The notes beneath the pieces were generated by a model. It worked only from the letters and a program-made list of their open reading frames with translations. It was not told the DNA's origin and searched no databases. Shown here piece after piece: positions 10,533 through 19,006 of a stretch of DNA of 64,000 bases (positions are counted from its first letter, which is position 1; each line of letters begins with the position of its first letter). Both the position numbers and the translations under genes were made by a program. Source of the stretch: Desulfovulcanus ferrireducens. GTDB lineage: Bacteria; Desulfobacterota; Desulfovibrionia; Desulfovibrionales; Desulfonatronovibrionaceae. Where the stretch lies: NCBI RefSeq assembly GCF_018704065.1, contig NZ_JAGUQP010000001.1, positions 115,275 to 179,274 of the forward strand, read 5' to 3'.

Positions 10533-10561
10533 AAAAAGGCAGGACTTCTGCCCTGCCTTTT
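10533..10561 (-). terminator. Terminator hairpin downstream of dctM
   Basis: The palindrome AAAAAGGCAGG..CCTGCCTTTTT has a 10-bp stem with A and T tracts on both sides, so it can act in either direction. It lies 80 bases past the dctM stop and probably ends the hyu-dct transcript. Confidence 0.75.
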
Positions 10562-10637
10562 CAACGATGACGTCCCATTTATTAATAAAACTGCTCTAAT
10601 TTTAAGTTTAGAGTTCAATTGGTCGTCTGTTAAAAAA

Positions 10638-11927
10638 TTATCGGATCATTTTTTGCGGTAAATAAAAAACTACCTCCGGGAAAACTGTAATCAAGATAAC
10701 CATTAAAATCATAATTATAAAAAATGGGAAGGTTGCTTTTAAAATATTTCCCACCTTTTCGTTGGATATTCCTTGAATAACAAAAATGCTAAATCCTACT
10801 GGAGGGGTTATTTGTGATAATTCAACCATAAATACTAAAAATATTCCAAACCATAATGGTTTAAATCCAGCAGCTAATATAATAGGCAACACAATAGGTA
10901 AAGTCATCACAACTATAGAGATGCCATCAAGTATCATTCCTAAAACAAGATACATAGATCCAATAACAAATATCAATAAGTATGGAGATAAGCCAAGGCT
11001 AGCAATATATTCACTTAAAGCTCTAGCTATGCCCACAAATCCGACAACTTGAGACAAAAATGCAGCTCCGGTAATTATAAATGAGATCATTGCTGTTGTT
11101 TTAACTGCATTCAAAGCTGCCTCAATAAATCTCTTTGTGGTTAAATTTTTAAAAATTAATGCTAGTATTATAGAGCCTACAACTCCTATGGCAGCAGCTT
11201 CGGTTGGCGTTGTATAACCAAGGTAAATACCGCCTAAAACAATAAAAATCAGAGAGAAGACTGGTATTAACTCTTTTAAAGATTTAATTTTTTCTTTGAC
11301 TGAATATTTTTCGTCACTTTTAGGGACTATATCTGGATTGGTTATTGCTTTAAAAATAATAAAAGCAGAATAGCTTCCAGCAAGCATTAAACCCGGGATC
11401 ACCCCTCCGATAAAAAGTTTACCAATCGAAGTATCAGACAGGATGCCGTAGATAATCATTATCAAGCTCGGGGGGATGAGAAATCCTAATGTCCCTGCAC
11501 CGGCCAGAGAGCCTATGGCAATCTGCCTGTCATATCCTCTCTTTGAAAGCTCGTCTAAAGTAATTTTTCCAACTGTTGCTGTTGTGGCTGCGCTTGAACC
11601 AGACACTGCTGCGAAAAGAGAGCAAGCCACTACGTTAATATGCAGAAGCCTTCCAGGAATATTAGACAGCCACGGCAATAGTCCATTTAGCAGTCTGGTG
11701 GAAATAGCTGTTCTGTATAGGATTTCTCCCATAAATATAAACAGAGGCAGGGCTGTCAAAGACCAGGAGTTGATACTGTTCCAGACTGAATTAGCCATCA
11801 ACCCGCCAATCTTTTGCCAGATTGAAATAGTTGGCGGAAGATTAAGTTTAAATATCAACATCCCGGTAATGCCCGCAGCAAAAAGGGAAAAACCTATCCA
11901 TAGTCCTGAAAGCAGGAATATGAACAT
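10638..11927 (-). CDS. dctM: TRAP transporter large membrane subunit, DctM type
   Basis: DctM forms the Na+-coupled translocation channel of tripartite ATP-independent periplasmic transporters. The 429 residues are almost entirely hydrophobic with about 12 helices, and contain the family motifs GMLIFKL near the start, SGSSAATTATVGKI (about 109-122) and SAGAGTLGFLIPPS-like SLAGAGTLGFLIPPSL (about 140). It follows dctQ by 41 bases in the same operon as dctP and hyuAB. Together with DctP it would import the substrate of the HyuAB enzyme. The C-terminus is complete. Confidence 0.94.
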   Translation of the reverse strand: MFIFLLSGLWIGFSLFAAGITGMLIFKLNLPPTISIWQKIGGLMANSVWNSINSWSLTALPLFIFMGEILYRTAISTRLLNGLLPWLSNIPGRLLHINVVACSLFAAVSGSSAATTATVGKITLDELSKRGYDRQIAIGSLAGAGTLGFLIPPSLIMIIYGILSDTSIGKLFIGGVIPGLMLAGSYSAFIIFKAITNPDIVPKSDEKYSVKEKIKSLKELIPVFSLIFIVLGGIYLGYTTPTEAAAIGVVGSIILALIFKNLTTKRFIEAALNAVKTTAMISFIITGAAFLSQVVGFVGIARALSEYIASLGLSPYLLIFVIGSMYLVLGMILDGISIVVMTLPIVLPIILAAGFKPLWFGIFLVFMVELSQITPPVGFSIFVIQGISNEKVGNILKATFPFFIIMILMVILITVFPEVVFYLPQKMIR

Positions 11928-11968
11928 TATGCCGAAAAGGACAAATGTTAAGATTAAAGGATCGGTAA

Positions 11969-12451
11969 TTATGGTAGCCTCCTTATGAAGTATGATATTA
12001 ATTGTAAATCAAAAACAAAAAAGCCAATCGGAAGAAAAAGTTGAGGTAGGTATAAAGGTGTCTCTGCAATAGTATCAGCTGTCATTTCAAGTGAATATGT
12101 ATCGTAAGCCATTAGTATTGAGTGGTACAAAAGAAAACTACAAATTAAGACCGCGATTAAAGTTACTGATAAATCTAAATACTTATTAATTTTTTTATTT
12201 AATCTTGAAGAAATAAGAGTAATTCTTATATGTGAATTTTCTTTTAATGTGTATGCAAGACCAAGCATGACAACGCCAACAAAAAAATATGCACTGTATT
12301 CGTCGGCGATTAATGTAGATGTATTAAAAAAAGCCCTTAGGAATATTTCAAATGTTATCAAAATTACAATAAGAATCATCAGAATACCAGATAGGTATGC
12401 ACTTATATTAGATAATTTGTCTGCAAGCTTAATAATGTTTGTTTTCATCAA
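11969..12451 (-). CDS. dctQ: TRAP transporter small membrane subunit, DctQ type
   Basis: The 160 residues form four predicted helices with the DctQ signature region around FEIFLRAFFNTST and ADEYSAYFFVGVVMLGLAYTLKE. DctQ pairs with DctM and is required for assembly or docking of the binding protein. The gene lies between dctP and dctM; the 182-base gap to dctP carries two hairpins that could reduce read-through, so less membrane subunit than binding protein may be made. Confidence 0.9.
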   Translation of the reverse strand: MMKTNIIKLADKLSNISAYLSGILMILIVILITFEIFLRAFFNTSTLIADEYSAYFFVGVVMLGLAYTLKENSHIRITLISSRLNKKINKYLDLSVTLIAVLICSFLLYHSILMAYDTYSLEMTADTIAETPLYLPQLFLPIGFFVFDLQLISYFIRRLP

Positions 12452-12474
12452 AATAACCTTATACTGGAAATGCA

Positions 12475-12509
12475 GCTATACAATCCGGCTATCAGCTGGA
12501 TTGTATAGC
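12475..12509 (-). other. Strong intercistronic hairpin between dctP and dctQ
   Basis: A perfect 12-bp stem (GCTATACAATCC / GGATTGTATAGC) has an 11-base loop. It lies just before dctQ on the minus strand. No T-run follows, so an mRNA-stabilising or processing element is more likely than a full terminator. Confidence 0.65.
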
Positions 12510-12594
12510 GCTAATAATTTTAATTATTTTAGCGTGTTGCGATAAAAAATATTTTTGTATTGGTAAATCAAACTTTGAGTATTGGTAATAAATA

Positions 12595-12621
12595 CGCCTG
12601 CAAATAGTATAATTACAGGCG
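12595..12621 (-). other. Hairpin directly after dctP
   Basis: A 6-bp stem CGCCTG / CAGGCG encloses a 15-base AT-rich loop, 13 bases past the dctP stop. It may protect the 3' end of dctP mRNA or act as a partial terminator. Confidence 0.4.
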
Positions 12622-12633
12622 CATTATTTAATT

Positions 12634-13614
12634 TTATTTTACAAATTTGCTTAATACTTTCTTTTCGCTACTTTTAGCCTTTTCTAAAAACTCATCTATA
12701 ATTTTCTTTGCAGCTTCATCCATTGCCTTGTTTAATGCTGCATCCGGCTTTGAAACTTTAATTCCATGTTTGCTAATTATTTCTAGGGCCTTAACTGTTC
12801 TCTCCTCTGATGCCTTCCATTGTTTTTCTTCTATTTCAGCGGCAGCCTTTTCCAGAGCATTTCGTTGGTCTTTAGAGAGAGCCTTATAGTAATCCATGTT
12901 AATGGTTACCATATTTAGAGGGAAAGCGTAATTTATGTCTTTAAAATATGATAATACTTCCCAGAATTTTCCATTTTTTGTTGATTCAGCAGAAGTTAAC
13001 ACTGAATCTATCATTCCTGTCCGCAGGGAGGAATATACTTCACCCCAGGGCAAGGACAAAGGTGAGGCACCCAATTCTCTTAAAAATTTAGCGCCATTTT
13101 TATCATAAGTGCGTGTTTTAAGGCCTTTTAAGTCAACAACGCTATTAATTGGATTTTTGGTTACCAAGCCGCTAGGAGGCCAGGGTGCAGCATATAAAAA
13201 TTTCTGGTTCCATTTCTTTGCCGCTTTTTGGTACAAGGGTTTACACTCATTATATAATTTTTTCGCTTCATCAAAACTTTTTACCAGTCGCGGGAGAGAA
13301 CTAATTCCAAAGACATGCTCACTACCTGCAACAACCCCCATTAAAATGTCCGACATTGGAACCTGACCGTCTTTGACCACCTTTAGCAATTCGGGCCCCT
13401 TAAATCCCAAACTTCCACCAGGATGCACCGTGATTTTAACCGTGCCCTCGGAATATTTTTCCACCAACTTCGCAAATTCAAAAGCACCTTGGGTATGGAA
13501 ACTGGTTGGGCCATAAATAGCATTAAGATCCAGGTTGATCACCTCGGCACGAACTGGAGCAGCGAAAAAGACCAAAATAAAGATAAATGTCAAAATCCTT
13601 GTAAATGTTTTCAT
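12634..13614 (-). CDS. dctP: TRAP transporter solute-binding protein, DctP type
   Basis: This periplasmic protein captures the substrate for DctQM. The 326 residues start with a signal peptide (MKTF to about residue 23, ending APVRA). The body has the DctP fold, with PWPPSGLVTKNPINSVVDLKG and the central GLKTRTYDKN and LPWGEVYSSLRTGMIDSVL segments; the arginine in KTRTYD corresponds to the family position that binds a substrate carboxylate. A strong AGGAGG site precedes the start. The gene lies 18 bases after hyuB, which ties the transporter to the hydantoinase-like enzyme. The actual substrate is not readable from sequence. Confidence 0.93.
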   Translation of the reverse strand: MKTFTRILTFIFILVFFAAPVRAEVINLDLNAIYGPTSFHTQGAFEFAKLVEKYSEGTVKITVHPGGSLGFKGPELLKVVKDGQVPMSDILMGVVAGSEHVFGISSLPRLVKSFDEAKKLYNECKPLYQKAAKKWNQKFLYAAPWPPSGLVTKNPINSVVDLKGLKTRTYDKNGAKFLRELGASPLSLPWGEVYSSLRTGMIDSVLTSAESTKNGKFWEVLSYFKDINYAFPLNMVTINMDYYKALSKDQRNALEKAAAEIEEKQWKASEERTVKALEIISKHGIKVSKPDAALNKAMDEAAKKIIDEFLEKAKSSEKKVLSKFVK

Positions 13615-13632
13615 GTAGTTTCCTCCTTTTGT

Positions 13633-15234
13633 TTATTTTGTGGCAGACGAAGTTTTTTTAGATGCGTTATTATCCATCTGTCCATATCCCCCGCCACCTG
13701 GTGTTTCTATTCTCAGAATATCTCCTTTACGCAACTTTACAAAGAATTTGCCAGGCATTTCCTTTTTTTGCCCATTTTGAATTATTATATTTTTACCACA
13801 CCTTCCACTCTCTCCTCCAAAAAGGCCATAAGGTGCATTGGTTCTCCTTTCTGACAGGACGGTCACTTCTGCATCGGAAATTAACTTTATTTCCCTTATT
13901 AGACCATCTCCACCGTTGTATTGTCCTTTTCCTCCCGACCCTCTACGAATAGAATATTCGGTAACTAAAAATGGATAACTGAACTCCAATGCTTCTACAG
14001 GTGTGTTTAAAGTATTTGTCATATGTGAGTGTACTGCAGAGTCACCATCCTGTTTAAAAGTAGCGCCCATACCTCCTGCTAAGGTTTCGTAATATGCAAA
14101 AGGAGTATCATTTCTATCATCTATCCCGCCTATGGCAAGGTTATTCATTGTTCCTTGACTTGCCGCAGGAATCCTTTCAGGCAAAGCTTGAGACAAAGCT
14201 CCCAACACAACATCTACTATTCTTTGTGATGTTTCTACATTTCCGCCGGCCACCGCTGAAGGAAATGTGGCATCAACAATAGTTCCCTTTTTGGTTATGA
14301 TTTTTATAGGACGCTGACACCCTGCATTTGTTGGTATATCTTCTTTAATAAGTGATCTAAAGACATATAAAACTGCAGATAAAGTTATTGCATAAACAGC
14401 ATTTACGCTGCCATCTACTTGCCTGTCTGACTTTGAAAAATCTATTGTTGCAGTATCGTCCTTAATTGTAATGCTAACATGGATTTTTATATTGCTGTTT
14501 CCATAACCATCGTCATCAAGAACATCTTCAAAAGAATAAGCACCATCTGGTATTTCTAAAATTGTTTTTCTGGTAATTTTTTCAGAATAGTCAATTAAGC
14601 TTTTTGCATAGAAATTTACTGTTTCTAAACCATATTTTTGTATAAGGTCTTGTGTACGTTTGACACCAGTAATGTTGGCCATAACCTGCGCGGCAAAGTC
14701 TCCTTCTCTTTCCTGGGGAGTCCTCACATTATTTAGAAAGAACTTCATCACTTTTTCATCAATCTTGTTGTTTTCTACAATCTTTAGGGGTGGAATTATT
14801 ACCCCCTCTTGAAAAATTGAACTTGATAAGGGCATCGAGCCAGAACTCATCCCTCCAACATCAGAGTGGTGGGCCCTATTTGCGACATAGTAGACTGGTT
14901 TTTCCTCTCCGGCAAAAACAGGAGCAACTATCGTAATATCAGGTAAATGAGTACCGCCTTTAAACGGGTCGTTTAAGATGATCATATCCCCTTCATTTAA
15001 TTCATATTCCTGAATCGCTGCCTTTACGGACAAAGGCATTGAACCTAGATGAACAGGAATATGGGCAGCTTGGGCTATCATATCTCCCTGTGCGTCAAAA
15101 ATGGCACAGGAGAAATCCCTTCTTTCTTTAATATTTGGAGAAAATGCCGTTCTATTCAAGGTAACTCCCATTTCCTCTGAAATGGAGGCAAATCTGTTTT
15201 TGAAAACTTCAAGCAAAATGGGGTTTACTTTCAT
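13633..15234 (-). CDS. hyuB: Hydantoinase B / 5-oxoprolinase family subunit
   Basis: HyuB-type subunits carry the hydrolytic half of ATP-dependent N-methylhydantoinases and oxoprolinases. The 533 residues show family signatures: RDFSCAIFDAQGDMIAQAAHIPVHLGSM within 30-70 (read in parts), LNDPFKGGTHLPDI at about 86-99, NRAHHSDVGGMSSGSMP at about 118-134, and near the C-terminus YSIRRGSGGKGQYNGGDGL. A glycine-rich end (TPGGGGYGQ) is typical. It follows hyuA by 69 bases. No acetone carboxylase gamma subunit is nearby, which disfavours an acetone carboxylase. Confidence 0.92.
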   Translation of the reverse strand: MKVNPILLEVFKNRFASISEEMGVTLNRTAFSPNIKERRDFSCAIFDAQGDMIAQAAHIPVHLGSMPLSVKAAIQEYELNEGDMIILNDPFKGGTHLPDITIVAPVFAGEEKPVYYVANRAHHSDVGGMSSGSMPLSSSIFQEGVIIPPLKIVENNKIDEKVMKFFLNNVRTPQEREGDFAAQVMANITGVKRTQDLIQKYGLETVNFYAKSLIDYSEKITRKTILEIPDGAYSFEDVLDDDGYGNSNIKIHVSITIKDDTATIDFSKSDRQVDGSVNAVYAITLSAVLYVFRSLIKEDIPTNAGCQRPIKIITKKGTIVDATFPSAVAGGNVETSQRIVDVVLGALSQALPERIPAASQGTMNNLAIGGIDDRNDTPFAYYETLAGGMGATFKQDGDSAVHSHMTNTLNTPVEALEFSYPFLVTEYSIRRGSGGKGQYNGGDGLIREIKLISDAEVTVLSERRTNAPYGLFGGESGRCGKNIIIQNGQKKEMPGKFFVKLRKGDILRIETPGGGGYGQMDNNASKKTSSATK

Positions 15235-15303
15235 AACAATCCCTTGTGCGATTATTTAAGTTAAAAGTTTGATGCCATGAACTAAAACTGACTATTCATT
15301 TCA

Positions 15304-17268
15304 TTAGTTTATGGAAATGATTATGTTCCCATAGCCATCAATTTCTCCGGTAGCAAATGGAGGAATAACAATAGTCGAGGTATACTCAACAACAATTGCC
15401 GGCCCTTTTATCAAGTTTCCACAAATTAATTTATCTCTATCCAAAATTATTGTCTGTTCTTTTTTGCTGTCAAAGATAACAGTTTTTTTATCAATAATGG
15501 CCTCGGAGGGAATATCCTTTTTAGTGAGTTTACTTTTTGGAAATTGAGGTTTGTCCGGAAGTCCTCTCGCCCTCAACCTGATATTTACTATTTCGACCTG
15601 TTTATCTCTATTCGAATAACCGTATGTCTTTTCATGCAATTTATGAAAGGTTTCTTCATAATTTTCATTAAAGGGAACAATGATTTCATAAGATTGGCCC
15701 TTATATCTCATATCCAGGTATTTATCCAAGATAATGTTATCTTTATTTATGCCCTCAAACAACAAATCATGGATGGCCTTGTCTTCCATAGGAGAAAATA
15801 ATTTATTTATTTCTGCAAACTCCATCTTTTCCTTAAGCATTACTGTCTGAGAATAATCCTTTATAATATCGGCCATCATCATGCCAATAGCAGAGAGAAT
15901 GCCTGGATTTTTAGGGACCAGCACTTTCGGCATATTGAGAAGCTTCGCTAAAAACGCCGCATGCATTCCTCCTGCTCCACCAAAAGAAAATAACACGAAC
16001 TCCCTTGGATCAAATCCTCTTTCCACAGAAATTACCCGAATAGCCCTTTCCATAGCCGTATTGGCTACCGACAAAATTCCTTCTGCCAACTCAACAGGGG
16101 AAAGCCCAATTTCTTGAGACATTTTATTAAAATAATTATTTAATCTATCAACATGTAACTCCATTTTCCCGCCCAGAAAGTTATCCGGAATGAGTCTTCC
16201 CAGAAACAGGTTTGCATCTGTAACGGTGATGTTTTCTCCTTTTCCGTAACATATCGGACCAGGGTCAGCCCCAGCACTTTCAGGACCAACCTTTAATGAT
16301 CCTCCCGCATCAATATGAGCTATTGAGCCACCACCTGCTCCAACAGTATGTATATCTATCATGGGCACTTTTACGGGAAATTCTGCAATACTTGACTCCA
16401 GTGTGAGCGGCAGACTTTGATCTAAAAGTGCAACATCTGTAGATGTTCCGCCCATATCAAAAGTTATTAATCTATCAAATCCAGCCATCTTGCCTAATTC
16501 GTATGCTCCAACAGCTCCTCCGGCAGGACCGGACAATATAGTCCGCACGGATTCTTTCATTGCTGTTTCAGCAGAAATAGTTCCTCCATTGGACTGCATT
16601 ATGCTAAGTTTGTTATCGCCTATACTATCCTTTATATATGTAATATATTTTTTCATTTTTGGAGAAACATAGGCGTTGATAACTGTCGTTGATGTTCTTT
16701 CATATTCTCTGAATTCAGATAATATTTCGTGAGATAATGATATAGGGATATTCAACTTTTTAAGAATTTCTTTTACTTTTAGTTCATGCTCTGGATTTTT
16801 GAACGAGAAAAGTAGAGACACTGCTATGGACTCAACCTGGTCGCTTTGCAGTTTGTCAATTAATTCGAATAGGGCTTGTTCGTCTATTTCTTCCAGTACA
16901 CTGCCCACATAGTTTACTCTACCGCTGATTCCAAATCGTAATTTTGGCGGGATAAGAGGCTCATTTTTTTTGTATGAGAGATTATATAATTCACTTCTGT
17001 TTTGTCTGCCAATTTCAATAATATCTTCAAAACCTTTATTGGTTATGAGTGCAGTCTTGGACCCTTTTTTTTCTAAAATTGCATTTGTCGCAACAGTAGA
17101 CCCATGAATAACCCGGAATTTACCTTCTTTAACGATATGTCTAATTCCTGCTAATACAGCCTCTGCTGGATTCGATGGGGTAGATAACAATTTATACACA
17201 CCCCACTCATTGCCGTCCTTGTAAATAAAATCAGTAAAAGTTCCTCCTGTATCAACACATATTATCAT
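15304..17268 (-). CDS. hyuA: Hydantoinase A / 5-oxoprolinase family, ATP-binding subunit
   Basis: HyuA subunits use an actin-like ATPase fold to phosphorylate the cyclic amide before ring opening. I chose the ATG at 17266-17268, which has AGGAGG five bases upstream; a start further upstream would add 12 residues without a site. The 654-residue protein opens with the phosphate-1 motif CVDTGGTFTDF, then IHGSTVATNAILEKKG, LSGPAGGAVGAYELG and FDMGGTSTDVALL, and SFGGAGGMHA. It is the first gene of the hyuA-hyuB-dctPQM unit. Hydantoin, N-methylhydantoin and 5-oxoproline are all possible substrates. Confidence 0.92.
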   Translation of the reverse strand: MIICVDTGGTFTDFIYKDGNEWGVYKLLSTPSNPAEAVLAGIRHIVKEGKFRVIHGSTVATNAILEKKGSKTALITNKGFEDIIEIGRQNRSELYNLSYKKNEPLIPPKLRFGISGRVNYVGSVLEEIDEQALFELIDKLQSDQVESIAVSLLFSFKNPEHELKVKEILKKLNIPISLSHEILSEFREYERTSTTVINAYVSPKMKKYITYIKDSIGDNKLSIMQSNGGTISAETAMKESVRTILSGPAGGAVGAYELGKMAGFDRLITFDMGGTSTDVALLDQSLPLTLESSIAEFPVKVPMIDIHTVGAGGGSIAHIDAGGSLKVGPESAGADPGPICYGKGENITVTDANLFLGRLIPDNFLGGKMELHVDRLNNYFNKMSQEIGLSPVELAEGILSVANTAMERAIRVISVERGFDPREFVLFSFGGAGGMHAAFLAKLLNMPKVLVPKNPGILSAIGMMMADIIKDYSQTVMLKEKMEFAEINKLFSPMEDKAIHDLLFEGINKDNIILDKYLDMRYKGQSYEIIVPFNENYEETFHKLHEKTYGYSNRDKQVEIVNIRLRARGLPDKPQFPKSKLTKKDIPSEAIIDKKTVIFDSKKEQTIILDRDKLICGNLIKGPAIVVEYTSTIVIPPFATGEIDGYGNIIISIN

Positions 17269-17511
17269 TAATTCCTCCTGATCATTATAATGCCTGGATA
17301 GCAATATAGAGAAAAAAAGTTTTTTGAAATTTCTTGAGTTCGGCTCTTTTTATGGCAGGATTTGCCGTAGCCAAGTTTAAATAACAGAGGATGAACTCTG
17401 GACAAAAGAATTAAGTTTAATTAGCCAGTTAGGAGCAAAAAATGATTCTAGCCAGTTTTTGGGTAAAGGTCAAAAAAAGAAAATTTATTATTATTTCTAA
17501 GGAGTTACAGA

Positions 17512-18027
17512 ATGCAATTTAAAGTCGTTTATAGTCAGAGGGATATTCAGGCAAGGGTTCAGGAACTGGGCGCGCAAATATCCAAAGATTATGCCAATGA
17601 GCCTTTAGTTGCTGTGTGCGTGCTAAAAGGAGCATTTGTATTTTTTGCTGACTTGATGCGGGCTTTGACTATTGATCCAGAAATGGATTTTGTTCGTTTA
17701 TCCAGCTATGCTGACCAGACTTCAACTACCGGAAAGGTTGTTTTTTCCAAGGACATGGAAATTTCCGTTGAAAACAAGAATGTGCTCGTCGTGGAAGATA
17801 TTGTGGACTCAGGTCATTCTATAAATTATTTAACTAAGGTACTTGAGGCAAGGAAACCAAAAAGTATAAAAATTTGTGCATTATTGGATAAAAGAGAGAG
17901 ACGAGAAGTGGATGTTCAGGTTGACTATCCGGGATTTGTTCTGGAAAAAGGTTTTGTTGTTGGTTATGGTTTAGATTATGCCGAGAAGTACAGGAACAAG
18001 GATGGAATATATGAATTGGTCTTTTGA
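17512..18027 (+). CDS. hpt: Hypoxanthine phosphoribosyltransferase
   Basis: Hpt salvages hypoxanthine (and often guanine) to the nucleotide with PRPP. The 171 residues fit the bacterial enzyme: LKGAFVFFADLMR near 39-51, the flexible-loop region LSSYADQTSTTGKV at about 63-76, the PRPP loop VVEDIVDSGHS at about 92-102, and the base-contacting KRERREVDV and FVVGYGLDYAEKYR near the end. TAAGGAG precedes the ATG. It starts a plus-strand group with the zinc-ribbon protein 30 bases downstream. Confidence 0.95.
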   Translation: MQFKVVYSQRDIQARVQELGAQISKDYANEPLVAVCVLKGAFVFFADLMRALTIDPEMDFVRLSSYADQTSTTGKVVFSKDMEISVENKNVLVVEDIVDSGHSINYLTKVLEARKPKSIKICALLDKRERREVDVQVDYPGFVLEKGFVVGYGLDYAEKYRNKDGIYELVF

Positions 18028-18057
18028 CAAAAAAAAAATCATTCTAAGAGGTGGTTT

Positions 18058-18903
18058 ATGATTGTACAATGCCCGCAATGCAGCACAAAATACAAAATAA
18101 ACGAGTCCAGATTGCAACCCGGAGTTAAGCTCAAATGTACCAGATGCGAACATATTTTTGTTCCTAGTTTGCCAGAAGATGATGGGATAAAGCTGGACGA
18201 ACCCGAAATAGATGGTCTCGGGGATGTTGCCCCTGAAAATGAAAAGGAGACCGGGAAGGGGAGGGAGTTTGAAACGGAGGAAAAAGAACCTAAAGATATA
18301 GAAATAGAGATTTCGCCACAAAAGAAAAAAAAGTCCAAAAAAAGATCCAGGTTTTTTGTTGTTTTTATTTTATTGGTTTTCCTGTTGATCGGGCTCGGCG
18401 GTGGCATATACTATTTTTTCCCTCAATTAATAAACTATATTCCTGGTCTGAACACTATTAAACAAACTCAGGAAAGTTTGGAACAAAAGCAGGTGGTCAA
18501 TGAAGAGAGAGTGAAAAATATCTCCCTGGAAAATGTGCGCCAATATTTTGTGACCAACGAAAAAATCGGTCAGCTATTTGTTATTGAAGGCCAGGCCGTG
18601 AACAGATTTAACCAACCTAAAGAACTTATCAAATTAAGGGCCAGCTTGTACGATAAGCAGGGCAATGTGGTTCAATCCAAAGAGTTTTATTGTGGCAATG
18701 TTGTTTCTCTGTTCCGATTACAGGTGTTGAGCTTGGAAGAACTGGAATCAGCTTTGAATGCTAAAGTTGGCATTCTGACCAATAATACCTATATCAAACC
18801 CGGTGGCTCCACTCCGTTTATGGTTGTCTTTAAAGATCCTCCGAAAGGTGTAGAGGAGTTTGGTCTTGAGGTTATTGATGTCAAAGACCCGCCGAAGAAG
18901 TGA
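18058..18903 (+). CDS. MJ0042 zinc-ribbon, single-pass membrane protein (DUF3426 type)
   Basis: The first 34 residues are a zinc ribbon with Cys5, Cys8, Cys27 and Cys30 (CPQC..CTRC), the MJ0042 type. A charged acidic and then lysine-rich linker (40-97) leads to one membrane helix at about 98-120, and the remaining ~160 residues form a beta-rich extracytoplasmic domain resembling DUF3426. The topology places the ribbon in the cytoplasm. Function is unknown for the family. It follows hpt and precedes radA, and it is a common orphan in deltaproteobacterial genomes as far as I recall. Confidence 0.85.
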   Translation: MIVQCPQCSTKYKINESRLQPGVKLKCTRCEHIFVPSLPEDDGIKLDEPEIDGLGDVAPENEKETGKGREFETEEKEPKDIEIEISPQKKKKSKKRSRFFVVFILLVFLLIGLGGGIYYFFPQLINYIPGLNTIKQTQESLEQKQVVNEERVKNISLENVRQYFVTNEKIGQLFVIEGQAVNRFNQPKELIKLRASLYDKQGNVVQSKEFYCGNVVSLFRLQVLSLEELESALNAKVGILTNNTYIKPGGSTPFMVVFKDPPKGVEEFGLEVIDVKDPPKK

Positions 18904-19006
18904 ATAGGAGAAATTGAGAAACGGTGAAACAGAGAGGCGGATGAAAATTAAAGCAATAGTGCTAGCGTGGCCGGAATAGTGCATTAATCATAATAGAAGA
19001 TTGGGT

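Noticed and set aside
13633..17268. Acetone or acetophenone carboxylase
   Set aside because: No gamma or additional small subunit gene is adjacent, and a TRAP transporter is present; the hydantoinase/oxoprolinase reading is simpler, though not proven.
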